A DNA stretch of 64,000 nt from Sphaerisporangium krabiense (GTDB lineage Bacteria > Actinomycetota > Actinomycetes > Streptosporangiales > Streptosporangiaceae): the NCBI RefSeq assembly GCF_014200435.1, contig NZ_JACHBR010000001.1, positions 1,240,001-1,304,000 on the forward strand, given 5' to 3'. The position numbers were made by a program, and so were the translations under genes. Below the pieces are notes generated by a model. The model was given only the letters and a program-made list of their open reading frames with translations. It made no database searches and was not told the origin of the DNA. Position 1 is the stretch's first letter, and the number at the start of each line of letters is the position of its first letter. Of this stretch, positions 1-8,800 are shown piece by piece.

Positions 1-10
1 ATAGAACCAC

Positions 11-38
11 TTGACATATTTTCATATGGAACTAATGT
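11..38 (+). promoter_or_regulatory. Sigma-70-type promoter of the formamidase gene
   Basis: A perfect -35 hexamer TTGACA at 11-16 is followed after 16 bp by TAATGT at 33-38. Transcription would start near 45, just upstream of a GGAGGA ribosome binding site at 67-72. The element overlaps two in-frame ATG codons (26 and 35), which argues that neither is the real start of the gene downstream. Confidence 0.6.
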
Positions 39-76
39 CGTCCGCACCACACACCCTTCGATCCTTGGAGGACACG

Positions 77-1276
77 TTGTCTGGTGTGGACTTCACCCGC
101 TCGGGTGTCTCCCGCTTCCGTGATCGCGATCTCGGTGTACCGCACTACCGCTGCGAGGTCGGAGTACCGCTGGCGGAGCAGAAGGAGCTCGGGCACAACC
201 GGTGGCATCCCGACATCCCGCCGCTGCACGAGCTCGGCCCCGGCGACGAGGTGATCCTCGAGGCCCCCGGCTACGACGACTACCAGCTCAAGGACGTCGA
301 CGACGAGCAGGACATCCGTGACTTCGACCTGACCCGCACCCACCCCATCGCCGGCCCGGTCAAGGTCGACGGCGCCGAGCCGGGCGACCTGCTGGTGGTG
401 GACGTGCTCGACGTCCAGCCCCTCTCCGGCATCGGCTACTCCAACATCCTGCCGGGCATGGGCGGCCCACTCGCCTCCTGGTTCCCCCGGGGCTACAAGA
501 CCGTCTGGGACCTGCACGGGCTGTTCGCCACCAGCCGCCAGATCCCCGGTGTGGAGATCCCGGCCATCAGCCACCCCGGCGTCATCGGCGTGGCCCCGTC
601 GCACGATCTGCTGCGCATCTGGAACGAGCGCGAGGATCCCCTCATCGACCAGGGACTGGCCGGCCCCCGAAGCACGGCGACGTCCACCGCCGTCCTGCGC
701 ACGCTGGAGGGGGCGGAGTGGGAACGCGTCGCCGCCACCGCCGCGCGGACCGTGCCGCCCCGGGAGAACGGCGGCAACCTCGACATCAAGAACCTCTCTC
801 GCGGGTCGCGGGTGTACTTCCCCGTGTTCGTGGAGGGTGCGCTGTTCTCCACGGGGGACTTCCACTTCTCCGAGGGCGACGGTGAGATCACCTGGAACGC
901 CATCGAGATGGACGGCATCGGCTGGTTCCGCTTCAACGTCATCAAGGGCGGCATGGCACGGTACGGCATCCGCACGCCGATGCTCCGCCCCTCCCCTGTT
1001 GACCCGAACCTGGGCACTCGGTACCTGAGCTTCAGTGGCCTGTCCGCCCGCGGCACGGATCAGAAGTACCTTGACGCGACCGCCGCCGCCGTGGACGCCG
1101 TCGAGCAGGCGATCGAGTATCTCGGCAAGTTCGGCTACACGCCGGAGCAGGCGTACACGATCATCTCCGTCGCGCCCTGCGAGATGCACGTGGGCGGCAT
1201 CGTCGACATCCCGAACGCCGCGGTGACGCTGAAGGTGCCGCTGGACATCTTCGACAAGGACATCCTGCCGTCCTGA
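77..1276 (+). CDS. fmdA: Formamidase (FmdA/AmdA acetamidase-formamidase family)
   Basis: This cytoplasmic enzyme should hydrolyse formamide or short aliphatic amides to ammonia and the acid. The family hallmarks are clear: GHNRWHPDIP near the N-terminus, a GDLLVVDVLD segment, HPGVIGVAPS, TVPPRENGGNLDIKNLSRGS and a GDFHFSEGDGE segment with the acidic and His residues expected at the metal site. I chose the TTG at 77 because GGAGGA lies at 67-72 and the visible promoter overlaps the upstream ATGs at 26 and 35; GTG at 86 is an alternative. The protein is then 399 residues, close to the usual 410-420. An AmiS/UreI channel gene follows 154 bp downstream, a common pairing that supports the amide substrate. 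Confidence 0.9.
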   Translation: MSGVDFTRSGVSRFRDRDLGVPHYRCEVGVPLAEQKELGHNRWHPDIPPLHELGPGDEVILEAPGYDDYQLKDVDDEQDIRDFDLTRTHPIAGPVKVDGAEPGDLLVVDVLDVQPLSGIGYSNILPGMGGPLASWFPRGYKTVWDLHGLFATSRQIPGVEIPAISHPGVIGVAPSHDLLRIWNEREDPLIDQGLAGPRSTATSTAVLRTLEGAEWERVAATAARTVPPRENGGNLDIKNLSRGSRVYFPVFVEGALFSTGDFHFSEGDGEITWNAIEMDGIGWFRFNVIKGGMARYGIRTPMLRPSPVDPNLGTRYLSFSGLSARGTDQKYLDATAAAVDAVEQAIEYLGKFGYTPEQAYTIISVAPCEMHVGGIVDIPNAAVTLKVPLDIFDKDILPS

Positions 1277-1430
1277 GTCATCCCTGCCGGGGTGCCCGCA
1301 CCACTCTGGGGCGGGCGCCCCGGAACCGCCGCGAAACACCGGGCTCGGTACATCACCCAGGCCCGGGCACGGTTCCGATCACCCCGGCTGAGGGCCGGAT
1401 CCCCCCACGAAAGAGGAGAGCGCATCTGGC

Positions 1431-2036
1431 ATGAGCGACGTGGGACTGTTGTTCGTCGGCGCGGTGCTGATCATCAACGGCATCATGCTTCTCGGCGCGA
1501 TCACGGACAAGGCGGCGGCTCCGCTCAACTTCTTCGTCGGCGCACTGCAGGTGGTGACGCCGACGTTTCTCATCATGACGGCCGACGGCGACCGGGCGAT
1601 CATCGCCGGGGCCGCCGGGCTCTACCTGTTCGGCTTCACCTACCTGTGGGTGGGCATCAACGCCGCGACGGGGTGGCCAGGGGAGGGGCTCGGCTGGTTC
1701 TCGCTCTTCGTCGCGGCCGCCGCCGTGGGGTACGCCGTCTACACCTGGCAGACCGGCGGCCGGGTGTTCACGGTCATCTGGCTCGCCTGGGCCCTGCTGT
1801 GGTTCCTCTTCTTCCTGGTGCTCGCTCTCGGGCATACGAGACTCAGCCGCTTCACCGGATTGGTCGCGGTCGCCGAAGGCGTGCTCACGGCCGCCGTTCC
1901 GGCCGCGCTCGCGCTCACCGGGCTGTGGCGCGACTCGACGGGGGCGGCCCTGATCGCCGCCGTGCTCACCGTCGTCGCACTCGCCGTGCTGTGGTGGGCC
2001 GGGCGTGTGCCCGGCCGGCGTACGAGTGCGGCCTGA
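1431..2036 (+). CDS. AmiS/UreI family amide/urea channel
   Basis: This is a polytopic inner-membrane protein of 201 residues with about six hydrophobic segments, starting with GLLFVGAVLIINGIMLLG. It matches the AmiS/UreI family, proton-gated or facilitative channels for urea and short amides. The conserved N-terminal pattern, including PLNFFVGALQV and YLWVGIN, is present. It sits 154 bp behind formamidase in the same direction, so it probably supplies amide to that enzyme. An AGAGGAGAG ribosome binding site lies about 11 bases before the ATG. A strong hairpin terminator follows at 2048-2086. Confidence 0.88.
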   Translation: MSDVGLLFVGAVLIINGIMLLGAITDKAAAPLNFFVGALQVVTPTFLIMTADGDRAIIAGAAGLYLFGFTYLWVGINAATGWPGEGLGWFSLFVAAAAVGYAVYTWQTGGRVFTVIWLAWALLWFLFFLVLALGHTRLSRFTGLVAVAEGVLTAAVPAALALTGLWRDSTGAALIAAVLTVVALAVLWWAGRVPGRRTSAA

Positions 2037-2047
2037 GGTCGCGACGG

Positions 2048-2086
2048 CGACGGCCACCCCTTCCAGGCAGGTCGGGGTGGCCGTCG
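2048..2086. terminator. Bidirectional hairpin terminator between convergent genes
   Basis: A perfect 13-bp inverted repeat has arms CGACGGCCACCCC (2048-2060) and GGGGTGGCCGTCG (2074-2086) around a 13-base loop. It lies in the 62 bp between the convergent AmiS-like and beta-helix genes, so it can terminate both. Confidence 0.75.
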
Positions 2087-2098
2087 GCGCGCCGAGGG

Positions 2099-3907
2099 TC
2101 AGCTCGGGGCGTTCACCGGCTTGCCGTCCTCCCAGACGTTGCCGCTCCAGACGTTGCCGGAGCCGTTCTTGTCCCAGTAGGCGGCGTGGCCGTTGTAGCC
2201 GCCCTTGGGCCAGACGTCCTTGCTGAAGACGTTGTCGATGACCTTGATGTTGGACGAGGTGCCCTTGCTTCCGGCGCCCGCGTAGATCGAGTAGCCGCCG
2301 CCGGCCAGGAAGTTGCCCTCGACCGTGACGTTGCGGACGACGCCGAAGTCCTGGAAGAGGGCCACCGCGCCGGTCTGCTCAAGGGTGTTGACGACCGTGT
2401 TGTTGCGGATCACCAGCTTCTCCCCGGACGGCGGGCCCGACGTACACATGATCATGTCGGTGTGGTCGCCGGAGAAGTACTTCGGATCGTGCAGGTAGGA
2501 GTCCTCGATGAGGCCCTGCTCGGTCAGGATGCCGTTGCTGATCGTGTGGATGTCCACGCGCCTGACCGTCAGGTCGCCGCCCTGGTTGAGGATGCCGAAC
2601 TGCGTCCGCTGGCTGCCGTTGCCGAAGATCTCGCTGTCCTCGACGGTGAGACCGCTGCTGCCCTGGCGCTGGATGATGCCCCAGTCGCCGGGGGCCGCCG
2701 CGAGGCGGACGTTGCGGATGGTCACGTTGTCGGCCTCGATGTTGATCTCGCCCTTGACCTCGAGGTTCTCGACCACCGTGCCGTCCTTGGTGACCCGCAC
2801 CGAGCCGCTCTTCTCCAGCGTGACGCCGGAGGAGACCCCGGTGGTCGACGCGTTGGGGAAGTTGCCGGTCGGCGGCTTGCTCGTCGGCTCCTCGCTCGGC
2901 TTGGTCGGGGACGGCGTCGGCGTGCGGGTCTTGGTGGCGCTCGGGGACGGGGACGGCGTCCGGGTCCTCGTGGCGCTCGGCGACGGCGACGGGGTGCGGG
3001 TCCTGGTGGCGGTCGCCGACGGCGAGCCGCTCGGGGAACTCGACCCGGTCGGGGTCGGGTCGCCGCCGCCCGTCAGCGTGGGCGTGGGGCTCGCGGTGAG
3101 CGTGGGCTCGGCCGACCCGCTGGACGTCGGGCTCGCCGACGGGCTTCCCTGGGTCGCCGAGGACGACGGCGAGGCCGTCGGGGACCCGTGCGGACGCGGG
3201 CGGTGCCGGCGCCACTCGCGGTGCCGGAACACCACGTCGACCCAGTAGCTCACCTTCTTGCGGTGGACCTGGGACGGGTACCCGCCGGGGCCGACGCCGA
3301 ACACGCCGGCCTGGCCGGTCAGCGGCCCCTCCGTGACCGGCTCGTCGAAGACGCCGGCCGAGGCCACGTAACGGCCGTCAGGGGTGTGGTACGAGACGGT
3401 ATACGTGCGCCCGGCGGTCACCGGGACGGGCTTGTCGAACATCGCCTGCTGCCAGCCGCTGCGGGTCTCGCCCTTGAAGGTCACCTTCGCGAGGAGCTTG
3501 CCGTCGGAGTCCCACAGGCTGCCGCGGTGCGTGCCGCGCTCGGAGGCGGGCTTGTAGAAGCGGACGCCCGCGACCTCGCCGTTGCGGCTCGCCTTGAAGC
3601 GGGTGCCCAGTTCGAGCGGGGCGTTCTCGGCCTTGGACGCGCCCTTGACGACCTTGCGCGACTTCCAGAGGCTGGTCTCCAGCGTCACTTCCGTCGAGAC
3701 GGGAGCCGCGTTGACCACGGACCCGGCGGGTTCCGCCGTGTCCTTCTTGTTGATGACGACCACCGTGACGGTCGCGCCGATGACCGCGGCGGCCGCCAGC
3801 AATGACACCTTTCCCAGCACGGGGAAACGAGCCCCGCCGGATCGAGGTTCAACGGAAGCGGGCCCGCGTCGCTCGCGCGGCCCGTCCGCATGCCGGGGAT
3901 TGCTCAC
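2099..3907 (-). CDS. Membrane-anchored DUF4082 and right-handed beta-helix protein
   Basis: The 602-residue protein has a basic cytoplasmic tail, one TM anchor (about 31-52), a DUF4082 domain (about 75-225, ending SYWVDVVF), a long Ser/Thr/Pro linker with repeated TRTPSPSPSA-like units (about 235-355), and a C-terminal parallel beta-helix of pectate-lyase-like fold (about 360-602). It is extracytoplasmic and may bind or act on polysaccharide; no catalytic residues can be assigned. The C-terminal half is clearly paralogous to the lipoprotein at 34214-35164. I chose GTG at 3907 because a TGGAGG site lies 8 bases upstream, rather than the GTG at 3922 that directly abuts a Shine-Dalgarno. Its promoter is visible at 3973-4001. 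Confidence 0.8.
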   Translation of the reverse strand: MSNPRHADGPRERRGPASVEPRSGGARFPVLGKVSLLAAAAVIGATVTVVVINKKDTAEPAGSVVNAAPVSTEVTLETSLWKSRKVVKGASKAENAPLELGTRFKASRNGEVAGVRFYKPASERGTHRGSLWDSDGKLLAKVTFKGETRSGWQQAMFDKPVPVTAGRTYTVSYHTPDGRYVASAGVFDEPVTEGPLTGQAGVFGVGPGGYPSQVHRKKVSYWVDVVFRHREWRRHRPRPHGSPTASPSSSATQGSPSASPTSSGSAEPTLTASPTPTLTGGGDPTPTGSSSPSGSPSATATRTRTPSPSPSATRTRTPSPSPSATKTRTPTPSPTKPSEEPTSKPPTGNFPNASTTGVSSGVTLEKSGSVRVTKDGTVVENLEVKGEINIEADNVTIRNVRLAAAPGDWGIIQRQGSSGLTVEDSEIFGNGSQRTQFGILNQGGDLTVRRVDIHTISNGILTEQGLIEDSYLHDPKYFSGDHTDMIMCTSGPPSGEKLVIRNNTVVNTLEQTGAVALFQDFGVVRNVTVEGNFLAGGGYSIYAGAGSKGTSSNIKVIDNVFSKDVWPKGGYNGHAAYWDKNGSGNVWSGNVWEDGKPVNAPS

Positions 3908-3972
3908 TACCCGAGCCTCCACCTCCGGCGCTTTCTCGGGCGCCGGACTCCGATCATGTTCAGTGCGAGGCC

Positions 3973-4001
3973 ATTGTTGCGGTTGGGAAACGGTGTGACA
4001 A
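3973..4001 (-). promoter_or_regulatory. Promoter of the DUF4082/beta-helix gene
   Basis: On the minus strand a -35 TTGTCA (3996-4001) and a -10 AACAAT (3973-3978) are separated by 17 bp. The 5' leader to the GTG at 3907 would be about 60 bases. The -35 matches the consensus in five of six positions and the -10 in four of six. Confidence 0.45.
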
Positions 4002-4019
4002 CCGGAACAGCCATCTTTA

Positions 4020-4131
4020 AGCGGTTAATCCGCTGAATTCAGCATGGAAAGCGTGATTCCGGCACCACAATTCCTGGATCGGAGCCATCCGAATGTGTGG
4101 TATGCAAGACCGCCGCCGGTCAATACCGGCG
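4020..4131. promoter_or_regulatory. Cluster of small inverted repeats upstream of the beta-helix promoter
   Basis: This 292-bp gene-free stretch between rfbC and the beta-helix gene is less GC-rich than its surroundings. It holds AGCGG-TTAAT-CCGCT at 4020-4034, overlapping a perfect 12-bp palindrome GCTGAATTCAGC at 4032-4043, and a further hairpin CGCCGGT-CAAT-ACCGGCG at 4114-4131. The first two lie just upstream of the -35 box and could be operator sites; no regulator is identified. Confidence 0.35.
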
Positions 4132-4146
4132 ACGCGCGCCGTCAAA

Positions 4147-4186
4147 CCGGGCGGCCAGAGAAATGATCTTTCTCAAAGCCGCCCGG
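4147..4186 (-). terminator. Hairpin terminator downstream of rfbC
   Basis: The outer arms CCGGGCGGC (4147-4155) and GCCGCCCGG (4178-4186) enclose a second short stem AGAAA/TTTCT. It begins 14 bp past the rfbC stop and is followed on the minus strand by a short T run, as expected for intrinsic termination of rfbC. Confidence 0.65.
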
Positions 4187-4199
4187 CCAGAAAAGATCA

Positions 4200-4832
4200 T
4201 CAGACGGCCGGCCGCCCGCCTCTCAGCCGCGCGTAATAGGCCACGCAGTCGTCGTACACCGGCAGAAGCCCCTTGTCCCTGGCCTCCTCCAGCGTGGGCG
4301 CGACGGAGTCCTTGGGGGAGAGCAACGGCTCCACGTCCTGCGGCCAGACGATGCCGACGGCCGGGTCGAGGGGGTGGATCCCGTGCTCGCGCGAGGGCGC
4401 GTAGGGCTCGGAGCACACGTACACCACGCTCGCCTGGTCGGTCAGCGCCATGAAGGCGTGGCCGAGCCCCTCACCGACGTACACGCCCTGCCTTTCCTGA
4501 TCGTTCAGCTCGACGGACTGCCACCGGCCGAAGGTGGGCGATCCCACGCGGATGTCGACGACGACGTCCATCACCCTGCCGGAGACGCAGGTGACGAACT
4601 TGGCCTGGCCCGGGGGCACCTCGGCGAAGTGGACGCCGCGGATGACGCCGCGCCGCGAGATGGACAGGTTTCCCTGGGCGAGGTTCAGGTCGTGCCCGAC
4701 GGCCTCACGCAACCGGTCGGCACGGAACCACTCCAGGAACGTTCCTCTTTCGTCTCCATGGATGGCGGGGGTGTAGAGGTACGCGCCACTGATGCTGAGT
4801 TCCTTCACGTGCCCAAGAGTGACATCTCCCAT
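4200..4832 (-). CDS. rfbC: dTDP-4-dehydrorhamnose 3,5-epimerase family protein
   Basis: RmlC-type epimerase of the dTDP-L-rhamnose pathway, converting dTDP-4-keto-6-deoxyglucose to the L-lyxo-hexulose form in the cytoplasm. The cupin core is evident: RGVIRGVHF carries the catalytic His, GLGHAF is conserved, and EPYAPSREHGI supplies the usual Tyr region. At 210 residues it is slightly longer than typical. The ATG at 4832 has no strong ribosome binding site; a GTG eight codons in would give the more usual beginning MKELSISG. rfbA, rfbB and rfbD lie about 37-40 kb away at 42-45 kb, so the pathway is split across the locus. A related epimerase acting on another dTDP-sugar is possible. Confidence 0.85.
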   Translation of the reverse strand: MGDVTLGHVKELSISGAYLYTPAIHGDERGTFLEWFRADRLREAVGHDLNLAQGNLSISRRGVIRGVHFAEVPPGQAKFVTCVSGRVMDVVVDIRVGSPTFGRWQSVELNDQERQGVYVGEGLGHAFMALTDQASVVYVCSEPYAPSREHGIHPLDPAVGIVWPQDVEPLLSPKDSVAPTLEEARDKGLLPVYDDCVAYYARLRGGRPAV

Positions 4833-5024
4833 CTCGGTGCGCTATCCAATGACCCGGGCGTGCGACAGTAGTGTGCGCCCTTCTGCGATAGTTGGCGCGG
4901 TCTGATTGGAACGTGCCGGAGCCTCTCCCCCGGCGATCCCGGCCCGTCCCAAGCAGACGGCTCTCCCGTAATCCGAAGTCTCCACCTTGGAGTCTCCGCC
5001 CGTACTCGCCGCCTAGGAGAGACC

Positions 5025-5684
5025 ATGAGCCGGCTGAACGCTCTCCGGAGCCGCTTCGTCGACGCCCCCGACTCGCTCGGCGCCAAGGCGCGGACCCGCC
5101 GCTGGCACTGGTTCGCCCAGAACTTCCCCGACCTGTCGTCCATGTCGGTGATCGACCTCGGAGGCACGGCCGGCGCGTGGATGCGCGCCCCGGTACGCCC
5201 GGCGCACGTTCACGTCGTCAACCTGGAGAAGCCCCCGGCCGACCTGCCGTCATGGCTGCGGGCGGACGTGGCGGACGCGTGCGAGCTGCCCCGCGAGATC
5301 CTGGGCACCAAGTACGACCTCGTCTTCTCCAACGCGGTCATCGAGCACGTCGGCGGGCACCTGCGCCGCCAGATGTTCGCCGACTCGGTGCAGCGCCTGG
5401 CGGACCTGCACTGGGTGCAGACGCCGTACCGGTACTTCCCGGTCGAGCCGCACTTCCTGTTCCCGTTCTTCCAGTACATGCCGATCGCGATGCGCACCTC
5501 CCTGCTGCGCCGCTGGCCGCTGGTGCACACCCCCACCTCCGACCGCGTGGCCGCCCGCAACATCGTCATGGAGGTCGAGCTGCTCAGCATCACCGAGATG
5601 CGGCACTACTTCCCCTCCTCCACCATCCGCTTCGAACGCCTCGGGGGGCTGGTGAAGTCCGTCATCGCGATGAAGACCCACTGA
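5025..5684 (+). CDS. Class I SAM-dependent methyltransferase
   Basis: A 219-residue protein with a Rossmann-type methyltransferase core: motif I is VIDLGGTAGAW (about 42-52) and the post-motif region contains DLVFSNAVIEHVGG, typical of O- or C-methyltransferases. Aromatic and basic residues dominate the C-terminal half (FPVEPHFLFPFFQYMP). It is divergent from rfbC and flanked by polysaccharide genes, so methylation of a sugar residue or glycan end is the reasonable guess. The ATG is preceded by an AGGAGA site. The substrate cannot be read from the sequence. Confidence 0.75.
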   Translation: MSRLNALRSRFVDAPDSLGAKARTRRWHWFAQNFPDLSSMSVIDLGGTAGAWMRAPVRPAHVHVVNLEKPPADLPSWLRADVADACELPREILGTKYDLVFSNAVIEHVGGHLRRQMFADSVQRLADLHWVQTPYRYFPVEPHFLFPFFQYMPIAMRTSLLRRWPLVHTPTSDRVAARNIVMEVELLSITEMRHYFPSSTIRFERLGGLVKSVIAMKTH

Positions 5685-5839
5685 GGCGCCGAAGCCGAAG
5701 GGACACTCCTGTGACTCTTGGGACGGATGTTGGCGAAGCACGTAAACCGAGCTCGCCGTCCGGACGTCGATTCGACGGGACCACGCTCCGCAGCGTGAGC
5801 ACCGCCGGGGATCACCACCCAGATCACGTGGGAGCTTCA

Positions 5840-8800
5840 TTGAATTCGCGCCATGCCGCGCGCCGGTTCAGAGCGGCCATCTCAGCGACACTGCTGACCG
5901 TGGCCGCCCTGCTGTCGGCACCCGCAGCGCCCGCACAGGCCATGGCCCTGTGCAACCCGGGCAGTGCGGGCGAAAACAAGATCACCTGTGAGAACCTCAA
6001 CACAGGCACCGACAAGAACGTCTGGGACACCAACCCTCACGGCACCGTCGAGGGTTACGGCGACCAGATGAGCGTCAACCTCGGCCAGACGATCAACTTC
6101 AAGGTCCGGTCCACCGCGCTCAACCTGCAGATCGACATCTACCGGATGGGCTACTACCAGGGGAAGGGCGCGCGGTTCATCACCTCGGTGCCCGCCACCA
6201 CCTCGGTCTCCCGTAACCAGCCGGGCTGCCCGGAGAACACCACCACGGGCGAGGTCGCCTGCAACTGGGGCAACGTCGCCAACTGGACCGTTCCGTCCAC
6301 GGCCGTCTCCGGTATCTACTTCGCCCACGTGATCCGCACCGACACCAACGACGACACCCACATCGTCTTCGTCGTGCGCGATGACGCGAGCACCGCCGAC
6401 CTGCTCTTCCGCACCTCTGACAGCACCTGGCAGGCGTACAACTCCTGGGGCGACATCCCGGCCACCGAGGACAACCCCTACAAGGTGAAGAACAGCCTGT
6501 ACCGCGGCGACAGCGTCGCGGCGCCCGGCCGCGCGGTCAAGGTGAGCTACAACCGTCCCTTCAACACGCGGGAGAGCACCCCGTGGGGACGCGACTTCGT
6601 CTTCGCCAACGAGTACCCGATGGTGCGCTGGCTCGAGGCCAACGGGTACGACGTGACCTACCAGTCGTCGCTGGACGCGGCGCGCGCTCCCTCCGCGCTG
6701 CTGAACCACAAGACGCTGATGTCCGTCGGCCACGACGAGTACTGGTCCGGCGAGGAGCGCACGGCGTTCGAGAACGCCCGCGACCACGGCGTCAACCTGG
6801 CCTTCTTCAGCGGCAACGAGGTCTACTGGAAGACCCGCTGGGAGAACTCCTACCGCACGCTGGTCTCCTACAAGGAGACGCACGCCAACGCCAAGATCGA
6901 CCCGATGCCGAAGGTGTGGACGGGCACCTGGCGCGATACGCGGTTCAGCAAGCCCAACCTCCCGGACGACGTCGCGGCCGACGGCGGCAGGCCGGAGAAC
7001 AGCCTCACCGGCACACTGTTCACCGTGAACTGCACGGTGAAGAACGACGGCTGCCCGGCGATCCCGCTCACGGTGCCCGCGGCCGACGGCAAGATGCGGT
7101 TCTGGCGCGGCACGTCGGTCGCCAACCAGGTCAGCGGCTCGCAGAGCATCCCCGGCCTGGTCGGCTACGAGTGGGACGAGGACATCGACAACGGGGTCCG
7201 GCCCGGGGGCCTGGTGCCGCTGTCCACGACGACGGCCGTCGCCGACGAGGTGCTGATCGACTACGGCACCAACGTCGCCCAGAAGAGCGCCACGCACCGC
7301 ATGACCATGTACCGGGCGGAGAGCGGCGCGCTGGTGTTCGGGGCCGGAACGGTGCAGTGGACCTGGGGCCTGGACGACGAGCACGACAGCTACTCCGAGA
7401 ACGGCTTCGCCGACGGCCGTATCAAGCAGGCCACCGTGAACCTGTTCGCCGACATGGGCGTGCAGCCGAAGTCGCTGCAGTCGGGCAGCCTCGCCACCAA
7501 GTCCACCGACACCACCGCCCCCACCGTGACGCTCACCGCGCCCGTGGCCAACGCGACCCTGAACAACGGCGCCACCGTCACGGTCAGCGGCACCGCGGCG
7601 GACGTCGGCGGCCAGGTCGGCGGGGTCGAGGTCTCCACCGACGGCGGCACCACGTGGCACCCGGCCACCGGCCGCACGGCCTGGACCTACTCCTGGAAGG
7701 TCACCGGGGTCGGCGCGACCACGATCAAGGTGCGGGCCGGGGACGACAGCGGCAACATCGGCGCCGAGGCGAGCAGGAACGTCACCGTCGAGTGCCCGTG
7801 CAGCCTGTTCCCCTCCTCCGCGGTTCCGAAGAACCCGGCGGAGAACGACTCCAGCCCGCTGGAGGCCGGCGTCCGCTTCACCTCCTCGACCAACGGCTAC
7901 CTGACCGGGATCAAGTTCTACAAGGGCACCGGCAACACCGGCACCCACACCGGCACGCTGTGGTCGGACACCGGCGACGTGCTGGCGACCGGGCAGTTCA
8001 AGAACGAGACGGCGACCGGCTGGCAGAAGCTGACCTTCGACTCGCCGGTCTACATCACCGCGAACACGCCGTACGTCGCCTCGTACTTCGCGCCGAACGG
8101 CCACTACGCCGCCGACTCGGACTTCTTCCGGTACGAGAAGCTGGTCAACGAGCCGCTCACCGCGCCGAAGACCATCGAGACCGCGCCCAACGGCGTCTAC
8201 AGGTCCGGGGAGGGCTTCCCGACCCAGACCTTCAACGGCGGCAACTACTACGTCGACGTGGTGTTCACGGTCAAGGACGTCTACCCGCCGGCGGCCACCT
8301 CGGTGACCCCGGTCCCGGGCTCGTCCAGCGTGCCGACGACCGTCCAGCCGAAGATCACCTTCGGTGAGCCGATCAAGACCGGCACCGCGACCTTCACGCT
8401 GAAGGACCAGACGCAGGCCTCCGTCGCGGGCAACGTCTCGCTGGACGCCACCCGCAAGACGCTGACCTTCGTGCCGACCGCGCCGCTCGCGGCCGGCGAG
8501 AAGTTCACCGTCACGGTCAGCGGCGCCGAGGACGACGCCGGCAACGTCATGGCCACGCCGTACACGTTCACGTTCACCACGGCCAAGGCGTTCGCGGCGG
8601 GCGTGTGCCCGTGCAGCGTGTGGCCGGACGTGACCGTCCCGGCGGAGCCGAGCGTCAACGACAGCGCCGGGGTCGAGGTCGGCGTGAAGTTCCAGACCAC
8701 CTCCGACGGCTTCATCGAGGGCATCCGGTTCTACAAGGGGCCGGGCAACACCGGCACCCACACCGGAACCCTGTGGAGCGGCACGGGCCAGGAACTGACC

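Noticed and set aside
4892-5839. N-terminal extension of the large DUF4082 protein frame through the methyltransferase region
   Set aside because: The extension is out of frame with the methyltransferase gene, lacks codon bias, and the signal peptide begins only at 5840.
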